From positions 1-64,000 of the forward strand of contig NZ_FRAU01000003.1 in the NCBI RefSeq assembly GCF_900142415.1: a DNA stretch of 64,000 nucleotides, given 5' to 3'. A model generated the notes under the pieces. It was not told the origin of the DNA, did not search any database, and worked only from the letters and a program-made list of their open reading frames with translations. This document shows positions 47,151 through 55,921 of the stretch, one piece after another. This stretch comes from Rhodothermus profundi (lineage in GTDB: Bacteria > Bacteroidota > Rhodothermia > Rhodothermales > Rhodothermaceae). The translations under genes were made by a program, and so were the position numbers. Each line of letters opens with the position of its first letter. Position 1 is the first letter of the stretch.

Positions 47151-49097
47151 ATGGCAGAGGTGACCACAACCTATACCGGCAAGGATATTCAGGTCCTGGA
47201 GGGGTTGGAGCCCGTGCGTAAACGACCGGGCATGTATATCGGGGGCACGGGTAAGCCCGGGCTCCATCATCTGCTCTGGGAGATTGTGGATAATGCCGTG
47301 GATGAGGCGGTCAATGGCTTCGCCTCGCTGATTGAGGTGACATTGCATGCCGACGGATGCAGCGTCACCGTAACGGACAATGGCCGGGGAATTCCCGTCG
47401 ATCCTCATCCGGTCAAAAAAATCCCCACGCTGGAGCTGATTCTGACCACGCTGCACGCCGGGGGAAAATTTGATCGCAAGAATTACATCACCTCGGGGGG
47501 ATTGCACGGCGTGGGGGCCTCGGTGGTGAACGCGCTCTCGGAGGAACTGGTCGCCACCGTGCGGCGCGATGGCAGGACGTATCAGCAGCGCTTCGCGCGT
47601 GGCAGGCCGAAGACGAAGCTAAAAGTGATTGCCCGCAACACGCGAGGCACGGGCACCAGCATCTATTTTCGCCCCGATCCAGAAATTTTCGAGACCACAA
47701 AGTTTGATCCCGCCTGGATCCGGGAGCATCTGGAGATCAAGACCTACCTGAACCGGAACCTGAAGATTGTTTTCAAGGATGAGACCTGCGGGGAACGGTA
47801 CGAATTTCAACACGAGGGCGGGATTGTCGAGTACCTGGCCCGTCTGGTGCAGGAACAGGGCGCCCGGGTGGTGCATCCAGAACCGTTTGTGCTGATTCAG
47901 GAAGCCCTGCGCGACGGAGCCCGGCTGGAGGTGGCCCTGCAGTGGACCGAAGCGCCGCGTGAGCTGATCAAGTCGTTTGTCAACGGCATTCCCACGACCG
48001 AAGGGGGCACGCATGAGCAGGGCTTTAAGGAAGCGGTGCGGAGCGCTGTGCGCGCCTATATGGAAACGCACGACCTGCTTCCGCGCAATCTGGAGGTCAC
48101 AGCCGATGACATCCGCGAAGGGCTGGTGGCCGTGGTCAACCTGTTCATGGTAGAGCCTCAGTTTCAGGGGCAGACCAAAGAGAAACTGAACAATCCGGAA
48201 GCCCGCTCGCTGGTGATGGGAGCGGTGCGGCTGGATCTAGAGCAGTTTCTGAATGCCCATCCGACCATGGCCGAGGCCATTGTGGCCCGTATTATTCAGG
48301 CGGCTAAAGCCCGGCTGGCCAGTCGGGCCGCCGCCCGTTCGGTACGACGCCAGACTTCGGTCAGCCATCGGCTGAATCTGCCTGGCAAGCTGGCCGACTG
48401 CACCTCGACGAATCCGGAAGTGTGCGAGCTGTTTATTGTGGAGGGCGACTCGGCCGGCGGCAGCGCCAAGCAAGCCCGCGATCGGCGCTTCCAGGCAGTG
48501 CTGCCGCTGCGGGGGAAGGTGCTGAACGCCGAACAGGCCTCGCTGCGCAAAGTCGAGGCAAACAAAGAGCTGGCCAATATCGTGCAGGCGCTGGGGTGTG
48601 GCCTTGGCGACAAACTGGATCTGTCGCGCCTGCGCTATCACAAAGTCATCCTGCTGATGGATGCCGACTCGGACGGCCATCACATCACGACGCTGCTGCT
48701 GACGTTCTTCTACCGCTACATGCGCCCGCTCATCGAAAACGGGCACGTGTATATTGCTCAGCCTCCGCTATACCGCATCGACGCCGGCAAGGAGACCTAC
48801 TGGGCCCTGGACGACGCCGACCGCGATCGCATCCTGCAAGCGTTGCGCAAGCAGCGCAAGAACCTTCAGGTAGAAATCCAGCGCTTCAAAGGACTGGGGG
48901 AAATGATGCCCGAAACGCTTCGGGAGACCACGCTGGATCCCCAGAAGCGCCGCCTGCTCCGCGTGGAAATTCCGGAAGAGGCCCGGCTGCTGACGGAGCA
49001 GACCATCACGGAGCTGATGGGACGGGACGTGTCGGCCCGGTTCCGGTTCATCATGGAAAATGCGGCGCAGGTCGACGCCGAAGCGCTCGACGTGTAG
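47151..49097 (+). CDS. parE: DNA topoisomerase IV subunit B (ParE-like)
   Basis: The 648-residue B subunit hydrolyses ATP to drive strand passage with the adjacent A subunit. The GHKL ATPase has EIVDNAVDEAVNGFASLIEV, VTDNGRGIPVD and the SGGLHGVGASVVNALS lid. The transducer contains the QTKEKLNNPEA switch lysine. The TOPRIM domain has the metal-binding Glu in FIVEGDSAGGSAKQARDR (about residue 430) and LLMDADSDGHHITTLLL (about 503). A length near 650 without the proteobacterial GyrB insert fits ParE. It is convergent with, and nearly touches, the EamA gene ending at 49100. Confidence 0.88.
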   Translation: MAEVTTTYTGKDIQVLEGLEPVRKRPGMYIGGTGKPGLHHLLWEIVDNAVDEAVNGFASLIEVTLHADGCSVTVTDNGRGIPVDPHPVKKIPTLELILTTLHAGGKFDRKNYITSGGLHGVGASVVNALSEELVATVRRDGRTYQQRFARGRPKTKLKVIARNTRGTGTSIYFRPDPEIFETTKFDPAWIREHLEIKTYLNRNLKIVFKDETCGERYEFQHEGGIVEYLARLVQEQGARVVHPEPFVLIQEALRDGARLEVALQWTEAPRELIKSFVNGIPTTEGGTHEQGFKEAVRSAVRAYMETHDLLPRNLEVTADDIREGLVAVVNLFMVEPQFQGQTKEKLNNPEARSLVMGAVRLDLEQFLNAHPTMAEAIVARIIQAAKARLASRAAARSVRRQTSVSHRLNLPGKLADCTSTNPEVCELFIVEGDSAGGSAKQARDRRFQAVLPLRGKVLNAEQASLRKVEANKELANIVQALGCGLGDKLDLSRLRYHKVILLMDADSDGHHITTLLLTFFYRYMRPLIENGHVYIAQPPLYRIDAGKETYWALDDADRDRILQALRKQRKNLQVEIQRFKGLGEMMPETLRETTLDPQKRRLLRVEIPEEARLLTEQTITELMGRDVSARFRFIMENAAQVDAEALDV

Positions 49098-49099
49098 CC

Positions 49100-49978
49100 T
49101 CAGGTGCGGGCCCGTGCCACCAGCCAGGTGCCCAGAAAGATCAGGCCCATGCCCAGCAGGCTGAGCGGTGCAGGCATTTCGCGGAAGAAGAGCAGTCCCC
49201 AGAGGACGCCAAAGACCACCTGCAGATAGTTCATCGCAACGGCGCGGCCCGCCTGCTCTTCGGCCAGGCCACGGGTCATCCAGACTTGCGCAATCTGCGC
49301 GCTCAGGCCCACGCCGCCCACCACAACCAGCCAGTCGAGCGGGGAGGGCCAGACGGCGGAAGGGAGGGCGAAGGGGAGTGAGCCCAGCGTAGAAACCAGG
49401 GGAAAGTAGAATACGATGGTCAGGGGATGCTCGGTGCGTCGCAGCTCACGCACGAGCACGTAAGCGCCCGCGCTGAAAATGGCAGCGCCCAGGGCTGCTC
49501 CGACCCCCAGGGGATCCAGCCCGGCTGCATGCGACCCGAACAGAAAGCCAGGGCGGGCTACCAGCACGACGCCGCCAAGGCTCAGGAGAATGCCGGTCAG
49601 CTCTCGGCGACCGATCGGCTCCTGGAGTAGCAGGGCAGCCAGGAGGGTAGTAAAGACTGGACTGGTGTGTTGCAGGACCAGCGTATCGGCCAGGGGGAGA
49701 CGGGTCAGCGCAAAATAGAGGCAGCTCAAGGATAGAAAGCCCACAACCCCTCGTAGCAGCAGCAAGCCAGTGCGCTGTCCGCGCCAGGAGACCCGTGTCC
49801 ATCGAAGTAGCAGATAGCTGTAAAACAGCGTGACCACGCTGCGGATCAGCACAATTTCCTGGCTGGGCAGGTGGCGCCCGGCCACCTTCACGAACAGCCC
49901 CATCAGGCTGAACATGAAGGCCGAGCCGATCATGTAGCGTAGTCCCCGGGAGAGGCCGAGCGTAGCCGGTGCTGCCAC
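49100..49978 (-). CDS. EamA-family (DMT superfamily) permease
   Basis: The 292-residue protein has ten hydrophobic helices in two EamA repeats (about residues 10-140 and 155-290). The signature HLPSQEIVLIRSVVTLFYSY in repeat 1 and EEQAGRAVAMNYLQVVFGVL in repeat 2 resemble RhaT/YdcZ-like drug/metabolite exporters of S-adenosylmethionine or riboflavin type, but the substrate is unknown. It is a different subfamily from the EamA protein at 24537-25457. It is convergent with parE, with two bases between the stops. A 397-base gap lies upstream. Confidence 0.87.
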   Translation of the reverse strand: MAAPATLGLSRGLRYMIGSAFMFSLMGLFVKVAGRHLPSQEIVLIRSVVTLFYSYLLLRWTRVSWRGQRTGLLLLRGVVGFLSLSCLYFALTRLPLADTLVLQHTSPVFTTLLAALLLQEPIGRRELTGILLSLGGVVLVARPGFLFGSHAAGLDPLGVGAALGAAIFSAGAYVLVRELRRTEHPLTIVFYFPLVSTLGSLPFALPSAVWPSPLDWLVVVGGVGLSAQIAQVWMTRGLAEEQAGRAVAMNYLQVVFGVLWGLLFFREMPAPLSLLGMGLIFLGTWLVARART

Positions 49979-50375
49979 GTGTTTGCGTCAGGGTCTGGAG
50001 CCGAGGAACGCCGCAAAAACGCCCGGCCTGGCGTTTTGTGGCTTGAATTTCTGCGGAAGGGGGCTTATTAGATATAACCTGGTTGAGCGGGTCCGCTCTG
50101 GACGCATGGCGGCATTGGGGTAATGGAAAAGCAGGAAGCCGGGCTTCGGGGACTTCCTCAGAGGATGCCTCAGATAGCTGGCTTTGCCAGTGGAGCCGGT
50201 CGCAGATATGCTGATGCGCTTCTGCAGCCAACGCCAGCAGATGCCTCTGTAGGAGCAGAGGCGGTCCGATCAGCGGCAGGAGCTATTCGCCTGTGCAGGT
50301 GAGAATCCGGTGCAAAAAGTGGCGGGTTGGAAACGAAAGGGAGGCGGTGTGTTAACATTACCTCTGAAAACCGAC
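49979..50375. other. 397-base noncoding gap left of the tRNA-Lys-like sequence
   Basis: No convincing gene. It contains the promoter side of the minus-strand EamA gene and several small GC-rich inverted repeats (for example CCTCTGTAGGAGCAGAGG at 50244-50261). A short AGAATCCGGTGC near 50302 recalls part of a cobalamin riboswitch but other conserved boxes are missing. Confidence 0.4.
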
Positions 50376-50515
50376 AGGTCCATAGCTCAACGGGTAGCGC
50401 AGCGGACTCTTAATCGAGGAGTTCTACAAGATGCCCGGTCCGGACGAGGGAGCTCAACGGGTAGCGCAGCGGACTCTTAATCCCCAGGGTGAGAGTTCAA
50501 GTCCCCCCGGACCTA
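50376..50515 (+). pseudogene. Decayed, internally duplicated tRNA-Lys
   Basis: The sequence begins as tRNA-Lys (AGGTCCATAGCTC) and runs to the end of the anticodon loop CTCTTAA (first copy, 50376-50415). It is interrupted by 35 unrelated bases and then restarts: a second acceptor-like GGTCCG (50438-50443), an abnormal 9-base connector, and D-arm, anticodon arm, T-arm and acceptor strand to A50515. Compared with the intact tRNA-Lys at 55922, the D stem has T·C, the anticodon stem has C·C, the T stem is GAGAG against CCCCC with two A·C mismatches, and the first acceptor strand has A·C. I judge neither copy functional. Confidence 0.8.
50384..50482 (+). repeat. 32-base direct repeat within the tRNA-Lys relic
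   Basis: Identical 32-base copies covering the D arm through the anticodon loop lie at 50384-50415 and 50451-50482, offset by 67 bases. Perfect identity of the copies, despite shared mutations relative to the intact tRNA-Lys, indicates duplication after decay had begun. Confidence 0.9.
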
Positions 50516-50835
50516 CAAAGTTGACGCTGTAGTATCACGCGTTAACTTTTTCCGGTCGGGGGACTGAAGTCGCCTCGGAAAACCATTACGCATCTAAAAA
50601 TGGGAAGGAGGTGGAAGATGAGCGCGTCGCTTCAAAGCTAAGGGCTGTCTTTCGAATTGGATCGTATTGCACAAATACCTGATTTATTGTAAATTAATGC
50701 AGAATCCTTCCCACTGCGTGCGGACTTGATAAGGCCTGTCTGAGGCGTTGGGAGGGAGCGTTGTTCACGGGCATTATCGGAGTGATCCGCACCTCTCCTT
50801 CGCGTTTCCCTGAGGACCAGATAAAAGAAGGAATC
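50516..50835. other. 320-base gap between tRNA-Lys relic and HAF gene
   Basis: The region becomes AT-rich toward 50690 and probably holds the promoter of the HAF-repeat gene. A 7-codon frame (50618-50641, encoding MSASLQS) has a strong AAGGAGG ribosome-binding sequence, but nothing supports it as a gene. TTTTCCG near 50547 can pair with CGGAAAA near 50576 to form a long hairpin. No further tRNA was found. Confidence 0.4.
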
Positions 50836-52191
50836 ATGTTGAAAGCCTTTGTCCTTTGCCTGTTTTGCGGAGTGGTGTTAGTGGAAAAGCTGCAGGGACA
50901 GTCCATTATCTGGTTGGGAGTATTACCGGGTGGTGCAGAAAGTCATGGCTACGACGTCTCGGATAACGGTGTGGTCGTGGGAAGCGTTACATTCCCACCC
51001 ATGGGAGATACGCGGGCTTTCCGCTGGACCGCCCAACAGGGCATGCATGAATTCTTATCCGATACGCCCGTTAGTGAGGCTATGGCGATTTCCCGGGATG
51101 GGCTGATTATAGTCGGAGGGGGTAACTTGAAGCAGCTTCCGGAGCCCCACGCTTTTCGGTGGGTAGAGGGCCAGGGTGCAGAAGATCTTGGCACATTAGG
51201 AGGCACCATCAGCTATGCCTATGGAATTTCACCTCAGGGCATGGTCGTAGTGGGCAAGGCCGCCAATGTGCAGGGGCAGGGACGGGCAGTGCTCTGGGAT
51301 TTGAATGCAGCGCCTCTGGCGCCTCGTGATCTAGGCACGCTGGGTGGTGGATGGAGTGAAGCGCAGGCCGTCGTTGTGTTAACCAATCCGGCAGATATGG
51401 TCGTGGTGGGATGGGCTGAAACGGCTTCGGGAGATTACCATGCTTTCCGATGGACCAGCTCTTCTGGAATGCAGGATTTAGGCACGCTGGGGGGAGACTG
51501 GAGTGAGGCGCGAAGCCTTTCGGATGATGGCCAGGTAGTCGTGGGGTTTGCCCGAAATGCCAGCAATCGAATTCGGGCATTTATCTGGACGCCCCAGGGA
51601 GGCATGCAGGACCTTGGCGTTTTACCTGGCTATGACGTAAGCAGCATGGCCCAGGATGTTACAGCCGATGGGAGCGTAGTTGTAGGCTCGTCGCGGGCCC
51701 TTCTGCAGAGTCGTGCCTTTCGGTGGACGGCCACAGGAGGAATGGAGGATCTAAACGTAACCTATGCTGCACTGTTGCAACAGAGCAACTCTGTGCTGGA
51801 GGTAGCCCAAGCGATTTCTCCAAATGGTCGCTATATTGTAGGATGGGGAATTAATGGAGCAACGCAGCGTAGAGAAGCTTTTTTGCTGGATACTGCCAAG
51901 CTGACGACAGTTTCCAGCGAAGTACCTGAAGCGTCTGTACAGCTCTGGGGATTTCCCAATCCCTTTCAAACGCGGATACATCTGCACTGGAGCGTGCCGA
52001 CACCAGCTTCAGGAAGGGTGGTCGTGTACGATCTATTAGGCAGAACCGTTCAGGTAGTAGCTCGAAGTTTCTGGCCAGCAGGAACCTATCGGGTGATTGT
52101 GCACCCAGCCGGATGGGCGGCCGGCGTCTATGTAACCTGTCTGGAACTGCCACGCAGTCGTACATGCCGCCTGTTCCGTTACCGGCCCTGA
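50836..52191 (+). CDS. Secreted HAF-repeat protein with type IX-like sorting domain
   Basis: The product is 451 residues from ATG 50836 (AAGAAGGA about 6 bases upstream); an in-frame TTG at 50761 is not supported. A signal peptide (MLKAFVLCLFCGVVLVEKLQ) is followed by tandem HAF-type repeats of about 50 residues containing motifs such as HAFRWTSSSGMQDLGTLGGD and AFRWTATGGMEDL, each with a G-x-V-V-V-G strand. These predict a beta-propeller-like fold at the cell surface. The C-terminal 85 residues (FPNPFQTRIHLHWSV, VVVYDLLGRTVQVV) look like a type IX secretion sorting domain. The function is unknown. It starts the accessory-looking block flanked by tRNA-Lys sequences. Confidence 0.83.
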   Translation: MLKAFVLCLFCGVVLVEKLQGQSIIWLGVLPGGAESHGYDVSDNGVVVGSVTFPPMGDTRAFRWTAQQGMHEFLSDTPVSEAMAISRDGLIIVGGGNLKQLPEPHAFRWVEGQGAEDLGTLGGTISYAYGISPQGMVVVGKAANVQGQGRAVLWDLNAAPLAPRDLGTLGGGWSEAQAVVVLTNPADMVVVGWAETASGDYHAFRWTSSSGMQDLGTLGGDWSEARSLSDDGQVVVGFARNASNRIRAFIWTPQGGMQDLGVLPGYDVSSMAQDVTADGSVVVGSSRALLQSRAFRWTATGGMEDLNVTYAALLQQSNSVLEVAQAISPNGRYIVGWGINGATQRREAFLLDTAKLTTVSSEVPEASVQLWGFPNPFQTRIHLHWSVPTPASGRVVVYDLLGRTVQVVARSFWPAGTYRVIVHPAGWAAGVYVTCLELPRSRTCRLFRYRP

Positions 52192-52221
52192 CGATCCTTT
52201 TGCATCGATCGGCAGAAGCGC

Positions 52222-53238
52222 CTACTTAAGAGCCACGGCGGCGCTGGTGGGGCCTGTCAGGGGTATGACGTACGTGTCCCGGAAGCCCACATGGCGGGCC
52301 CAGCGGTTGAAATCTGCGCCGGTATAGTCAAACCCTTCGCCGGTCTCAATGAGCATGTTCAGCGACATGAGCAGCCCGAAGGTGTTTTCCCGACGGGCAT
52401 CGTCGATGATGTTTTCGATGGCAATGAACGCACCTCCTTCCGGAAGAGCCCGGTATGCCTTGTCCATCAACAACAGCTTTCGGTCCAGATTCCAGTCATG
52501 CAGAATATTGCCCATCACCATTACGTCCGCCTGCGGGAAATCGTCCTGAAAGAAATCACCACTCAAGACCGTAACCCGCCCGTCCATGCCATGGCGGGCA
52601 ATGGTCTGGCGCGCGATGTCGGATACCTCCGGCAGGTCGAACGTTGTGCAGGCCAGATGGGGATGTCGGCGGGCTACTTCAAGAGCCAGCAGACCACTGG
52701 CACCTCCCATATCACAGAAAGTGCGATAGGGCGTGAAGTCGAACTGCTCCGCCAGGGCAATGAAATTGCCTCGCTGTATGCCTTCCATGGCCTCAACGAA
52801 CTGGCGCAACCGATCCGGATGGTCGATAAGCAGCGTAAACAGGTTCCCGTTCGTTTCGTTCTGCGCCCGACCGGTCTGCAGCGCGGTTGCCAGATGTCCC
52901 CAGGCCTCATACAGCCGATCGTTGGCCATCTCCAACAGGCCGCCCATGTAGGCCGGACTGGCCCGGTCTAAAAAACGAGCGGTTTCTGCCGTGTTGCGGT
53001 AACGAGCGTCTGGACCAACCCCATCACGTTCCAGCAAATGCAGCGAAACCAGCGCATCTAAAAAGTCCCACAGGCCCTTCTCTTGCAAATGCAGTCGTTT
53101 CTGAAGCTCACGACCTGTTAAGGGCTGATCATGCAACGTAGAAAACAGCCCTAGCTTAACGGCTGTCAGCAATGTCTGGGAGGCCCAGAAGCCCATACCG
53201 ATCTGCATAATATGAGCGGGCGTCAGGGGAGGTACCAT
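52222..53238 (-). CDS. SAM-dependent O-methyltransferase (acetylserotonin MT-like)
   Basis: The 338-residue protein has an N-terminal winged-helix dimerisation domain (MGFWASQTLLTAVKLGLFST, then LHLQEKGLWDFLDALVSLHL) and a C-terminal Rossmann methyltransferase. The cofactor motif is FCDMGGASGLLALEVARRHP near residue 170, followed by TTFDLPEVSDIA and MVMGNILHDWN. This is the plan of small-molecule O-methyltransferases of secondary metabolism. No biosynthetic gene cluster surrounds it, so the substrate is unknown. It is convergent with the HAF gene and divergent from the beta-lactamase fusion gene across an AT-rich 238-base region. Confidence 0.88.
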   Translation of the reverse strand: MVPPLTPAHIMQIGMGFWASQTLLTAVKLGLFSTLHDQPLTGRELQKRLHLQEKGLWDFLDALVSLHLLERDGVGPDARYRNTAETARFLDRASPAYMGGLLEMANDRLYEAWGHLATALQTGRAQNETNGNLFTLLIDHPDRLRQFVEAMEGIQRGNFIALAEQFDFTPYRTFCDMGGASGLLALEVARRHPHLACTTFDLPEVSDIARQTIARHGMDGRVTVLSGDFFQDDFPQADVMVMGNILHDWNLDRKLLLMDKAYRALPEGGAFIAIENIIDDARRENTFGLLMSLNMLIETGEGFDYTGADFNRWARHVGFRDTYVIPLTGPTSAAVALK

Positions 53239-53476
53239 AATTCCCTCGCAGGTTTATAGCCAGGCCCGATCAGCCTGCGCATCACAAGAAAGCCGTTCTA
53301 AAGCCTCCGAGGTGACCGGAACATCTAACCCACCGAGACAGCCGCTTCAGACAGGCCACTTCCCAATATAGGGGATAGAAAGCGTGGAAAATGAAGATTG
53401 AGAAAATATATGACGAATTGCAAAAAAGTATATTTTTAAATTCCTGGCAGATAGCTCCCACCAAAATTATGTCGAA

Positions 53477-55810
53477 ATGCCACGCTGCATGTATATAGGG
53501 TTTGTGGTGCTGGGGCTTGTGCAAGGTTGTAAGCCCCCCCAGGAAAACCTGCCGCCGGCACCGGGTTACGAAACGATAGCCCGTCGGCTGGAAGTCGCCA
53601 TTCGTTACGAGCTGGACGACAAAGGCATCCCGGGCTTTTCCATCGCGCTGGTCGACGGCGACCGCATCGTATGGGCCCAGGGGTTCGGGTATGCGCACCC
53701 AGACCGGAAGATACCGGCCACGGCCCGGACCGTCTACCGGGTCGCCTCGATTTCGAAACTGTTCACCGCGCTGGCTGTGATGCAACTGGTCGAGCAGGGC
53801 GTGCTGGATCTGGACACCGACGTGCGCACCTATCTGCCTGACTTTCACCCCGAGGATTCGTTTGAGGCACCCATCACGCTGCGACAGCTCCTGTCCCATC
53901 GATCCGGACAGGTGCGCGAACCTCCCGTGGGCCATTACTTTGATCCGACCGAACCCTCCCTGCAGGCGACCGTCTACAGCCTGAATGAAACGCGACGGGT
54001 CTATCCACCGGAAACGCGCACAAAATACTCCAATGCGGCCGTTTCGGTCGCAGGATTCGTGGTGGAGCAGGTGACCGGGCGGCCCTTTGCCGACTATGTG
54101 CAGCAGGCCCTGCTGGAGCCTATGGGCATGCGCTCCAGTGCGTTTACACCTCGTCCCGAACTGCAGCGCCGACTGGCCACGGGATACATGTGGACCTATG
54201 ACGGGCGTCGTTTTGAAGCGCCTGTTTTTGAGTTAGGCATTCTGCCGGCTGCGAATTTGTATACCACCGTCACTGATCTAGGACGTTTCCTGATTACGCT
54301 CTTTCGGAAAGGGGAGACCGAGCAGGACACGCCGATCGTTACGCCGGCGTCGCTGGAAACCATGTGGACGATTCAGTACGCCGACTCGACCCAGACCCAG
54401 GGCTTTGGGCTGGGCTTTTACCTCTCGCGTTTCCGCGGACACCGCCGCTTTCAGCACAGCGGGGTCATGTACGGCTACGCCTCGCGGGTTTATGGACTAC
54501 CGGATGTGCAACTGGGAGTAGCCGCCGTAGGTACGCTGGACGCCACCAACGTGGTCACCGACCGCCTGGCGGAATATGCGCTGGATCTCCTGCTAGCCTA
54601 CCGAGAAGGACGCCCGCTACCGGACTATCCGCGGACAGAGCCGGTGACCGAAACACAGGCGCGGCGCCTGGCCGGACGCTATCGCCAGGGCACGCGCTAT
54701 CTGGACCTGTTTGTGCAGGACAGTACCCTGTATGCCCGCCTGGGCGAAGTGGTAGACCGCGTGCGTCGGCAGGGCGATACGCTGATCGTCGATGGCCGCC
54801 TGACCTACGGCCTCCGCTGGCAGATAACCGACAGGGGACTGCAGGCCCCGGACGGTACCACCTGGGAACGAGCAGATGATCCGGTGCCGGCACCGATGCC
54901 AGAGCGCTGGCGCCCTTATATCGGGCGCTACGGCTGGCCGCACAACACGCTCTACATCCTGGAGCAGGATGGCCATCTCTACGCGCTGATCGAGTGGTTT
55001 TTCTATTATCCCTTGATCGAAGTTGGACCGGACGAATTCCGCATGCCGGATTACGGCCTCTACATGGGAGAGCGGGTCGCTTTTGTCCGTACAACGGATG
55101 GGAGGGTGGCCGGCGTGCGCATCGGCGGCGTTTTCTGGGAGCGCTGGCCCGAAACCGATACGCTGTTTCGCATACAACCGATCCGGCCGGTCGCTGAACT
55201 GATGCAGGAAGTGCAATCCCTGCAACCCCCCACCGAAACAGGCCCGTTTCAGGAAGTGGAACTGGTAGATCTGCAGCAGTTGGATCCTACAATCCGACTG
55301 GATCTCCGCTATGCGACGGCCGACAATTTTCTGGGGACGCCACTCTACCGCACAGCACGTGCCCTGCTGCAGCGGCCGGCAGCCGAAGCGCTCGTGCGCG
55401 TCCAACAACGACTGCGTCGCCTGGGACTGGGGCTCATCATCCATGACGCCTACCGCCCCTGGTATGTCACCTGGATGATGTGGGAGGCCACGCCCGATAG
55501 CCTGCGCCATTTTGTGGCTGATCCTGCCCATGGCTCTCGGCACAACCGGGGATGTGCGGTGGACGTTTCCCTGTACGATCTGAAGACGGGCCAGCCCGTC
55601 GAAATGCCCAGCGGCTACGACGAGTTTACCGAGCGCGCCTATGCCCATTATCCGGGAGGCACGCATCGGCAACGATGGTATCGGGAGCGCCTGCGCGAGG
55701 CCATGGAAGCCGAAGGCTTCCGCGTCTATCCCTGGGAGTGGTGGCACTACGACTGTCAGGACTGGCAGCAGTATCCCCTGCTGAATTTTCCGATTGAAGC
55801 AGCTCCATAG
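53477..55810 (+). CDS. Lipoprotein fusing a serine beta-lactamase/PBP fold to a VanX-type D-Ala-D-Ala dipeptidase
   Basis: The 777-residue product has a lipoprotein signal (lipobox LVQGC, Cys18). Residues about 30-380 are a class C beta-lactamase/DD-peptidase-type domain with SISK (Ser91, Lys94), YSN (Tyr184, Asn186) and HSG (His327). A beta-rich linker covers about 390-580, with lipocalin-like strands as often follow this family. Residues about 585-777 are a zinc D-Ala-D-Ala dipeptidase of the VanX/DdpX family: DLRYATADNFLG, HDAYRPWYV, zinc ligands in GSRHNRGCAVDVSL, and the final WEWWHYD with catalytic Glu and third ligand His. Both halves act on D-Ala termini of peptidoglycan, which suggests stepwise turnover of cell-wall peptides in the periplasm. 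No vanH or vanA is nearby. Confidence 0.9.
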   Translation: MPRCMYIGFVVLGLVQGCKPPQENLPPAPGYETIARRLEVAIRYELDDKGIPGFSIALVDGDRIVWAQGFGYAHPDRKIPATARTVYRVASISKLFTALAVMQLVEQGVLDLDTDVRTYLPDFHPEDSFEAPITLRQLLSHRSGQVREPPVGHYFDPTEPSLQATVYSLNETRRVYPPETRTKYSNAAVSVAGFVVEQVTGRPFADYVQQALLEPMGMRSSAFTPRPELQRRLATGYMWTYDGRRFEAPVFELGILPAANLYTTVTDLGRFLITLFRKGETEQDTPIVTPASLETMWTIQYADSTQTQGFGLGFYLSRFRGHRRFQHSGVMYGYASRVYGLPDVQLGVAAVGTLDATNVVTDRLAEYALDLLLAYREGRPLPDYPRTEPVTETQARRLAGRYRQGTRYLDLFVQDSTLYARLGEVVDRVRRQGDTLIVDGRLTYGLRWQITDRGLQAPDGTTWERADDPVPAPMPERWRPYIGRYGWPHNTLYILEQDGHLYALIEWFFYYPLIEVGPDEFRMPDYGLYMGERVAFVRTTDGRVAGVRIGGVFWERWPETDTLFRIQPIRPVAELMQEVQSLQPPTETGPFQEVELVDLQQLDPTIRLDLRYATADNFLGTPLYRTARALLQRPAAEALVRVQQRLRRLGLGLIIHDAYRPWYVTWMMWEATPDSLRHFVADPAHGSRHNRGCAVDVSLYDLKTGQPVEMPSGYDEFTERAYAHYPGGTHRQRWYRERLREAMEAEGFRVYPWEWWHYDCQDWQQYPLLNFPIEAAP

Positions 55811-55921
55811 AGGAGAGTGCCGCGCGGCCAGCCGCGTGGAATTTGTGTAAAAGCGCAGGTCGGACAGCCTGAACAATGGGAACGAAGAAAAGCACGGCAC
55901 TGTTTTAAAGACAAAGTCGGC

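Noticed and set aside
50300-50345. AGAATCCGGTGC, resembling part of a cobalamin riboswitch
   Set aside because: The other conserved boxes are missing on both strands and no cobalamin gene lies nearby.
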